A stretch of DNA of 64,000 nt, taken from Pleionea mediterranea (GTDB lineage: Bacteria; Pseudomonadota; Gammaproteobacteria; Enterobacterales; Kangiellaceae). Each line of letters starts with the position of its first letter. The first letter of the stretch is position 1. The translations under genes were made by a program, and so were the position numbers. Below, piece by piece: positions 58,235 through 64,000 of this stretch. The notes beneath the pieces were generated by a model, which ran no database searches, had not been told where the DNA came from, and saw nothing but the letters and a program-made list of their open reading frames with translations. The stretch is taken from contig NZ_QGGU01000002.1 of NCBI RefSeq assembly GCF_003148745.1, positions 248,001 to 312,000 on the forward strand, given 5' to 3'.

Positions 58235-59452
58235 TTAAGGCTGAATAATATCCAATACCGCCAGTCGGGATTGATCCATTAACTGAACCTGTTTTACAAC
58301 CGATGATTGACCCGATTTGGCTGTGCTTGCGTTTCCAAGAGAAAACGTATGACTGCCTTTTTCCAACCACATTGCCTGATATTCAACCCGTTGAGGTAAC
58401 GACTGTTTTCCCGCAGAGAATAACCAGGCTCTTACTTCGTAGCGGCCGGGCTTTTCAACATTGACAGTAACCTTGGTGCTGCCTTTGTGTTGTTGAACTT
58501 GATTGATAGCGGCTGTTTTTTCATGAATATCCAGTGCCAGCTCAGCGGTACGGATAATATTGCTGTTGTCTTTTTGCTCGGTATGAAAAACAACTTTCCA
58601 TAATTCGCCTGGCTGTCGTTGCACATCAAAGTTAATCGGCATTTGTGCCACGGTGCCTTGTTTGCTGTTACTCACACTCATGTTAAAGCGACGACCATCA
58701 GGCGCTATCAATTCGGCTTTGCTCACATTGACTGCCAGAGCTTTTTTATTGCTTAAACTCGCGGCTACGCTCAGTGTGTCTGAGGCATCGAGACTGTTCT
58801 TCTGTGATGAAAGCGACAATGCAACCGGACTGTGTTTGTCAAATACGTGAATTAAAAACTCACTGTCATCGGACACGGCTTTGTTGGTTTTTAGTTGAAA
58901 GCTACCCTTGCCCATTGCTTTGTCGATAACAAAGGCAGAGGTGTTTTTAAACAAGGATGGATGCGCCTGATTCAATTGCTGGCTGGTCGTTTTAATCGCC
59001 ATCCCTGATTTATTGACATTAAATTGACCCTGACCATTGGTCAGTTCCAGATCGTCGGGCTGTAACACTGTTAACGGACTGGATTGAACGGTTTTGTTTT
59101 GCGCAGCGGTTTTAACCGGCGTAACACGGACAACAGCTTTGTCGCCATGGGTGTTTAAAGTAACGCCCTGTTTTAATGCTGCCCCGGTTATTTGCTTGTA
59201 GTAGCTTTTACTCGAAACGGTGGCTCCCGGTACGCCAAGTTCAATCGGATCGTCCGGGTAAAGCGTTTGTGTAAAGCTTACTGTTTTCTGCTCGAGTGGC
59301 AGTATGGAGTGATTGTCGTTTGTTGGTTGTGCCTCAGAAGCTTGTTTTGTCGGCGCCTGGGCATTACTGTTTTTGGCAAAGGTTAGCGGTGCGCTAAAGC
59401 TCAGCAATCCGGTAACGCAAGCCGTGGTCATTATTTTGATTGAGTGATTCAT
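58235..59452 (-). CDS. DUF4785-type secreted protein
   Basis: A 405-aa exported protein (signal about 1-26, cut after TFA). The DUF4785 family pattern is present: TLYPDDPIELGVPGATVSSKSYYKQIT near the start and KHKGSTKVTVNVEKPGRYEVRAWLF-like (here HKGSTKVTVNVEKPGRYEVR) near 345, with two Ig-like beta domains between. The family occurs next to lipase-like hydrolases, as here (12 bp downstream of one), and may help folding or bind the substrate of that enzyme. Function is otherwise unknown. Start: ATG 59452. Confidence 0.72.
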   Translation of the reverse strand: MNHSIKIMTTACVTGLLSFSAPLTFAKNSNAQAPTKQASEAQPTNDNHSILPLEQKTVSFTQTLYPDDPIELGVPGATVSSKSYYKQITGAALKQGVTLNTHGDKAVVRVTPVKTAAQNKTVQSSPLTVLQPDDLELTNGQGQFNVNKSGMAIKTTSQQLNQAHPSLFKNTSAFVIDKAMGKGSFQLKTNKAVSDDSEFLIHVFDKHSPVALSLSSQKNSLDASDTLSVAASLSNKKALAVNVSKAELIAPDGRRFNMSVSNSKQGTVAQMPINFDVQRQPGELWKVVFHTEQKDNSNIIRTAELALDIHEKTAAINQVQQHKGSTKVTVNVEKPGRYEVRAWLFSAGKQSLPQRVEYQAMWLEKGSHTFSLGNASTAKSGQSSVVKQVQLMDQSRLAVLDIIQP

Positions 59453-59464
59453 AGTAGGCTCCTG

Positions 59465-60322
59465 TTACAGGTCATTTCGAAGAATAACGTCGAGGTTAAA
59501 ACATTGACGTCGGCTTTGATTATGGCTCAGAGGTTCGTCACCGCGTGTGCGATCGGTATCGTTAAACCACAGTGAACCTGCGCCGCGTTGAGAAGAGCAA
59601 TTTAAAAAACCATCGGAACAGCTATCGAGCCAGTTCTGTGTGGTTTCCAGGCCAACATTTTCAAAGTAACCGCCGCAATAGCTGTCGGGATCCCACACAG
59701 CGGATTCAACATCGGTGCCTACCACATTCCAGAAACCTTTTGGTAAGGAAGGTCTGCCCGATGTACCCAGTAACCAGCTTGAGTTGTAATGGGCCATCCA
59801 GCTTTCTTGTTGCATGCGTACCGCATCAGACTTGTAACCCAACAACCAGCCTAACGACTGCTCAAACGCATTACCCTGCATGACGGCATCGGCCAGAGGC
59901 GTGCCCAGGCTAGATGCGGCTAACGCATTCACCCAGCGAGTGTTGTTGATGATGGTTGGGTATCGACTGTCCCAGGTTGGGTTTGACATGATCCAGCGCA
60001 TCACATTGCCACCGTTAGAGTGGGTAATCACCACCAGATCGTCAATGTTTTTGCTGGTTATAAAGTTGTGCAGCTGATTGGCAAGACAACCCGCAGCTGC
60101 ACTGTCCCACATGTACTTGGTGAAGTCGCAATTGACCACCAGTAAGTTAGAGGAGTTCGAAAGGCCCTGCCTGACTGACTCCACAAATCCTGATTTCCAG
60201 TAATCGTTATAAGCGTCGGATTGGCTGCCTGTGCCGTGCACCAGGGCAACCCCCGTATTGGCATGACCTATTCCCCAAAATAAGCCTGCCGTGATCAAAA
60301 GTACCAAATGTATTTGTCGCAT
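59465..60322 (-). CDS. Secreted alpha/beta hydrolase, lipase-like
   Basis: A 285-aa exported protein (signal about 1-21, cut after GHA). VALVHGTGSQSDAYNDYW is the oxyanion region and VITHSNGGNVMRWI contains the nucleophile elbow H-S-N-G-G with the catalytic Ser. A His near LSHNQSRR may be the base. Cysteines, for example Cys226 region and DSCSDGFLNCSSQ, suggest disulfides outside the cell. It belongs to a group of putative lipases or esterases paired with DUF4785. The substrate is unknown. It has AAGGGGG before ATG 60322. Confidence 0.75.
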   Translation of the reverse strand: MRQIHLVLLITAGLFWGIGHANTGVALVHGTGSQSDAYNDYWKSGFVESVRQGLSNSSNLLVVNCDFTKYMWDSAAAGCLANQLHNFITSKNIDDLVVITHSNGGNVMRWIMSNPTWDSRYPTIINNTRWVNALAASSLGTPLADAVMQGNAFEQSLGWLLGYKSDAVRMQQESWMAHYNSSWLLGTSGRPSLPKGFWNVVGTDVESAVWDPDSYCGGYFENVGLETTQNWLDSCSDGFLNCSSQRGAGSLWFNDTDRTRGDEPLSHNQSRRQCFNLDVILRNDL

Positions 60323-60730
60323 AAATCCCCCTTCGTATTATTGGGTGACCCGCGCGAGTGGTTCTCAAAGTAGTCGAACCATGAACCTTTTGTGTTTCCT
60401 TAACAGTGCTCTGCGTCCTGCCTGTTCACGACAATCTGTTCGCGTTAAAGAAAACGCGTTCGCCGAGACGTTTTGTCATAGACACAGTTGGAATAGCACG
60501 TATTTTTTAAACAGCAAAAATGTGAATATTCACACTTTTGTGAGATTCAAACAGAGTGAGATGGCTCTGGTCAGTCCTCATACCTATGTCTTTTTGAATG
60601 GAAACAATGGGTTATAGGTGTTCTCGATGCGAGATTTAAAACAGAGGGAGGGTGTTTTTAAATATGAATAGCTGAACATTTATAGCGCATTGCAACACAG
60701 CCTTTATCGGTGTTTTAAACAGATCAGGGA
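60323..60730. other. Long leader/intergenic region upstream of the hydrolase gene
   Basis: About 400 bp. A hairpin CGCGTT-6nt-AACGCG complement lies near 60443-60460 and GGTTC/GAACC pairs near 60359-60379. This may be a structured 5' leader of the hydrolase gene. I tested it by eye for a c-di-GMP riboswitch because of a GGACGCAGAGC string (minus strand) and rejected that. Confidence 0.4.
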
Positions 60731-62476
60731 TTAACTTTTGCAGGCTATTGATCCCAAGGCAGAAGTATTACTGGTGAGGTAGTTTTGGTAAAGCTGTTCA
60801 AATGCTTCAGCATCAATCGGCTTTGAGAAAAAGAAACCCTGCAAGCTGTGTGCGCCATAGTTATTGCAGAACTCCAGTTGTTGTTTAGTTTCAACGCCTT
60901 CTACCACTACATAATAATTCATGGTGAGTGCCAACTGAATGAGCGCTTTTAATAAACGCGCATCGGGTTCTGAAGAGGGGACGCCCTGCAAAAAAGAGCG
61001 ATCGATCTTTAACGTTTGCACCGGTAAGGCTTTCAAGTAACTTAACGATGAATAGCCGGTACCAAAATCATCAATGGCGATGGATGCGCCCATATTGGAA
61101 ATACCACGAATCACTTTAATGGCTTTGTCGTAATTGGACATTAATTCGTTTTCAACTATTTCTAACTCAATATCGGAAGGATTAATCCGATACTGATGCA
61201 AAACCCGGCTGAGCTTTTGGGAAAAGTTATCCGATAATAACTGAGAGGTGGTTAAGTTTACCGCCATTTTAAACGGGGTATCGGAAAGAAAAGATTTTCG
61301 CCAGTGGTTTAAAGTTTGACAGGCGCTTTGTAATACAAAGTCGTCGATTTGAAAAATCAGATCGCACTCCTGTGCAATATCCAGAAAATCACCAGGCGCA
61401 ATTATACCGCGTTCTGGATGAATCCATCGTACCAGTGCTTCGGCACCGACAATTTTTTCACCCGCATTATCAAGCTTCGGTTGAAAATACACTTCAAACT
61501 GTTGTTGTTCCAGTGCAATTCTAAGTTCCGACTCCAGTTGTATGCGTCGCTCGGCTTTGGTTTGCAATTCATCGGAAAAATAATGAAAGCTATTTTGGCC
61601 TTTTTCTTTGGCGCAATACATTGCCAGGTCGGCGCGTTTAAAAGTATCTTGTGGTGAATCACTGTCTTTATCGATTGTGGCAATACCAACACTGCAGTTG
61701 ACCGAGAGTTCATTGTCAAAAATGATAAAGGGTTGTGCCAGTTGCTCGAATACTCGCTCGGCAATTAAAAAAGCTTTGTCGCTAGAGGCCTGAGTCGCTA
61801 ATATGGCAAATTCATCACCACCAAGACGACAAAGTAAATCACCAAAGCGACACACAAAGCGTAATCTTAAAGCCAGTTCCTGAATAATTTTATCACCCGA
61901 CTCGTGGCCGTAAAAATCATTGATGCGTTTAAAGTTATCGATATCGAGCAATAGTAATGAAATAACTTCACCAGAGCGACGAGAATCATCTATCGCCTGA
62001 CTCATTTTAGTTTCGAACGAATATCGATTAAGAAGGCCAGTCAACTGATCTCGCTCTGCCAGACGCTGCAACATATCGTGGCTTTTGCGCAATTCCATTT
62101 CATTTTCATGACGTAACTTGGCAAAGTGTAATGCCCGGTTAATATTGTTTGGCGATACTTCATCTTTTAAAATAAAATCTTGTGCGCCGGCCTCAATACA
62201 TTGCTCGGCAAGAGTATCGTTCTGTTGACCTGTGACGACTATAATTGCTGTTGCGCCTAAAAACTTGCCTCGTAAATTATTTAACAACTCAAGTCCAGTC
62301 ATGTCGGATAACTGAAAGTCGAGTAATACAATATCAAACTGGTTGGTTCGAATGGCTCGAATGGTATCATGACCATTATCAATTTCGACTATATCGGTAG
62401 CAACCGGTGAGCGAGTTAACATACGCTTCATGGACAGTCGATCGACTTCGTCATCATCTACTAATAAAATATTCAA
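60731..62476 (-). CDS. Response regulator with GGDEF and EAL domains
   Basis: A 581-aa cytoplasmic protein. Receiver at 1-120 with acidic pocket DDDE (8-11) and phospho-acceptor Asp in IVLLDFQLSD; GGDEF domain about 140-300 with the intact RLGGDEFAIL active site; EAL domain about 320-565 with GAEALVRW, DDFGTGYSSLSYLKALP and VVEGVETKQQLEF. Both cyclase and phosphodiesterase motifs look complete, so it may set c-di-GMP in either direction under control of the kinase two genes upstream. It ends the operon HK-REC-this gene. Confidence 0.93.
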   Translation of the reverse strand: MNILLVDDDEVDRLSMKRMLTRSPVATDIVEIDNGHDTIRAIRTNQFDIVLLDFQLSDMTGLELLNNLRGKFLGATAIIVVTGQQNDTLAEQCIEAGAQDFILKDEVSPNNINRALHFAKLRHENEMELRKSHDMLQRLAERDQLTGLLNRYSFETKMSQAIDDSRRSGEVISLLLLDIDNFKRINDFYGHESGDKIIQELALRLRFVCRFGDLLCRLGGDEFAILATQASSDKAFLIAERVFEQLAQPFIIFDNELSVNCSVGIATIDKDSDSPQDTFKRADLAMYCAKEKGQNSFHYFSDELQTKAERRIQLESELRIALEQQQFEVYFQPKLDNAGEKIVGAEALVRWIHPERGIIAPGDFLDIAQECDLIFQIDDFVLQSACQTLNHWRKSFLSDTPFKMAVNLTTSQLLSDNFSQKLSRVLHQYRINPSDIELEIVENELMSNYDKAIKVIRGISNMGASIAIDDFGTGYSSLSYLKALPVQTLKIDRSFLQGVPSSEPDARLLKALIQLALTMNYYVVVEGVETKQQLEFCNNYGAHSLQGFFFSKPIDAEAFEQLYQNYLTSNTSALGSIACKS

Positions 62477-62502
62477 TGGTGTCTACTCATTGTTAATCCT
62501 TC

Positions 62503-62943
62503 TTATTGATCCTTTGGTGCCGCTGGTATTTCAATAAGGCGCCAGTAAGTACTAAGCATGTCGAGTACTTGTTCAAACGACTCGGTCATTTCATCTTTAA
62601 TAATATAGCCCGCAACATTTTTTTGATAAGCGGCACAAATATCTTCATCAGACTTTGAGGTAGTGAGCACAAACACAATACTACTGCGTAAGGTTTTGTC
62701 GCTTCGTAAAAACTCCAGCACTTCCAATCCAGACTTTTTTGGTAAATTTAAATCGAGTAAAATAATGCGTGGGTAGGGTACTTCATCGTTTTGCAACATG
62801 CTGATAGCTTTCAGGCCATCTTTCGCCCGGTATACAGGGTTAGCAATGCGTAACTTTTTTAACGCTCGCTGAATTGACTCGGCGTCGACATCGTCATCTT
62901 CGACTAATAAAATAGATACTTGTTGATAATTTTTGCTTTGCAT
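62503..62943 (-). CDS. Single-domain response regulator (CheY-like)
   Basis: A 146-aa receiver with VEDDDVDAESIQRAL as acidic pocket and the phospho-acceptor Asp in IILLDLNLPKKSGLEVL; the Thr and Lys of the switch are in FVLTTSKSDED and YIIKD. It is of the Rcp1 type that pairs with phytochrome-like kinases. It is between the kinase (13 bp) and the REC-GGDEF-EAL gene (26 bp), so it may be a phosphate relay or sink in the same system. Confidence 0.92.
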   Translation of the reverse strand: MQSKNYQQVSILLVEDDDVDAESIQRALKKLRIANPVYRAKDGLKAISMLQNDEVPYPRIILLDLNLPKKSGLEVLEFLRSDKTLRSSIVFVLTTSKSDEDICAAYQKNVAGYIIKDEMTESFEQVLDMLSTYWRLIEIPAAPKDQ

Positions 62944-62956
62944 AGTTATTTAATAA

Positions 62957-64000
62957 TTACTGTGTTGTATTCAAAGAAAATACTTGGCGCACAAGGGTTT
63001 CTTTTGGCCATTGAAAAGAAAACGACATGCCTTTACCTAAATCGGAATTAATATTAATGTTGCCACCAAATCGAGTAATGATTTTTTTGATCATGGCCAA
63101 ACCCATGCCACTGCCTTCCACTTGGTCGCGCGGTTTAAGGGTTTTAAATAACGCCAGTATTTTTTCATGATAATCAGGGGCAACTCCTGGGCCATCATCG
63201 GAAACGGTAAATAAATAGTAGTTGTCCTGCTCTTCAACTTTTACATCTATCACACCCTGATCTTTATCGTGGTGTTTAATGGCATTATCAAATAAATTGC
63301 GGAATACTGTTGTTAGCGGCGTTTTAAGTGTTAGTACGGTTGGTAGAGGATCGCTTAGACTTAATTTAAAGTTTGGCTTTGAATTAACCAGTTCAAATAA
63401 ATCTTGTGTCAGATGATTACAGTCAACAATTTCAATACTTTCTTCGATATCATTTTCAATGTTATCGACTCTTGAATATTCAAGTAAGTCATCGAGTAAT
63501 TTGTTCATTCGATTAATACGGGTATCCACTAGCTTCATATGTTGCTGAACGCTTTCCGGTAAGTCTATCTGGGCGTTTTCCAAGTCTTCTTTAATAAATG
63601 TGTTTAATTGCCGAATACCGCGTAATGGTGACTTTAAATCGTGCGAGGCTACGTAAGCGAATTGAGTCAGCTCCTGATTGCTGCGGATAAGCTCGGTTGA
63701 ATAACGCTCTAATAATTGTTGCTGGGTTTGTAATTCTTTTTCTTTGTTGTTGCGTAGAGCTATTTGATGTTGTAAATCATGTACGGTTGGAATGGCATCC
63801 AGTGCCGGTATTAGTTTATATAAAGCTATTGCCGTTGCGACTGAGACCAGTGCGGTAATGCTTTTTACTGCTCCGCTAAACCAGTAAGCGCCGTTCCAGA
63901 CATTCCATATGGCAATGGCGTGGGTAAAGCCGCAAAGCAAAACAAAGGCAACAAACAGTGCCATAATTTTCGAAAAAAACAGATCTTGTCGCCGCTTTAA
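62957..64000 (-). CDS. Sensor histidine kinase (5' end outside window)
   Basis: At least 347 codons. The visible N-terminus has two hydrophobic segments (FVAFVLLCGFTHAIAIWNVW and GAVKSITALVSVATAIALYK) typical of the ethylene-receptor-like membrane module with its C-x-x-T/F-H copper-ligand-like motif. Then a coiled coil (about 80-120), the dimerisation/H box FAYVASHDLKSPLRGI with the phospho-His, and the ATPase with N box RNLFDNAIKHH, VSDDGPGVAP and GSGMGLAMIKKI. The frame is open to the right edge with F-R-R-like residues (KRRQD), so the true start is beyond 64000. It begins the operon with the two response regulators. Confidence 0.92.
   Translation of the reverse strand, partial: LKRRQDLFFSKIMALFVAFVLLCGFTHAIAIWNVWNGAYWFSGAVKSITALVSVATAIALYKLIPALDAIPTVHDLQHQIALRNNKEKELQTQQQLLERYSTELIRSNQELTQFAYVASHDLKSPLRGIRQLNTFIKEDLENAQIDLPESVQQHMKLVDTRINRMNKLLDDLLEYSRVDNIENDIEESIEIVDCNHLTQDLFELVNSKPNFKLSLSDPLPTVLTLKTPLTTVFRNLFDNAIKHHDKDQGVIDVKVEEQDNYYLFTVSDDGPGVAPDYHEKILALFKTLKPRDQVEGSGMGLAMIKKIITRFGGNININSDLGKGMSFSFQWPKETLVRQVFSLNTTQ

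Noticed and set aside
60340-60480. Possible c-di-GMP (GEMM) riboswitch upstream of the secreted hydrolase
   Set aside because: The minus strand has GGACGCAGAGC, similar to the GEMM core, but the required hairpin before it and the tetraloop receptor after it cannot be formed.
1-64000. CRISPR arrays, tRNA and rRNA genes, replication origin
   Set aside because: No regularly spaced repeats, cloverleaf-like or rRNA segments and no DnaA box clusters were noticed by eye; a tRNA scan would be needed to exclude single tRNAs.

Overview
The window looks like a piece of a marine-type gammaproteobacterial chromosome. The evidence is a PilU-type twitching ATPase, a MetJ-controlled metX-metB-metL operon, AhpC/AhpF, a GlyGly-CTERM 'rhombotarget' lipoprotein, a DUF4785/hydrolase pair and a response-regulator cascade ending in GGDEF-EAL. 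Gene order and moderately low GC would suit a relative of Kangiella/Aliikangiella, but that placement is only a guess. No rRNA, tRNA or CRISPR array was seen.

Layout. 0-8.6 kb is backbone: partial pilU, a CsaA-like protein, the methionine operon on the minus strand, divergent metJ, and a membrane-anchored HTH regulator. The met promoter is unusually readable: a near-consensus sigma-70 promoter overlapped by five 8-bp met boxes. 8.7-23.9 kb is an AT-rich accessory region: a frameshifted IS3-family element, an RHS/YD-repeat protein, a separately encoded secreted RHS core with a C-terminal toxin-like region, a putative immunity gene, a perfect 34-bp inverted repeat, a double discoidin protein, a CadC-like TPR regulator, a GNAT enzyme, an orphan IS end and two pairs of small paralogous genes. 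A ~200-bp direct repeat carrying the 3' end of a 92-aa gene flanks 7 kb of this region.

24-39 kb is backbone again: a secreted M1 metallopeptidase with a DUF6702-like partner, the rhombotarget lipoprotein, a decayed GNAT pseudogene, an amidohydrolase, ahpC-ahpF, a CPBP protease, a glutathionyl-hydroquinone reductase, a secreted formamidase-like hydrolase next to kynureninase (tryptophan catabolism), a thiol peroxidase-like protein and an HNH nuclease.

39.4-57.8 kb is the most interesting part: an arsenic-centred island. It holds an arsenate-reductase-type LMW phosphatase, an ArsM-type arsenite methyltransferase with 22 cysteines in its tail, a second SAM methyltransferase, four ArsI/CadI-type VOC proteins with graded loss of active-site residues, a 95-aa Cys-rich protein, a SufS-SufU sulfur-mobilising pair, a flavin monooxygenase with a Cys-rich tail, a LuxR-type regulator carrying a Cys pair, a complete PstSCAB transporter whose PstB has a Cys-rich N-terminal extension, and an RND(MMPL)/LolA-like/outer-membrane-barrel trio. 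No ArsR repressor and no ArsB/Acr3 efflux pump is seen. Cys-rich appendages recur on unrelated enzymes. I infer a coordinated system in which arsenate entering by phosphate transport is reduced, methylated, possibly thiolated or oxidised, passed between protein-bound thiols and exported by the RND trio.

58-64 kb is backbone: DUF4785 and secreted-hydrolase genes, then a histidine kinase, a CheY-like receiver and a REC-GGDEF-EAL protein in one operon running off the right edge.
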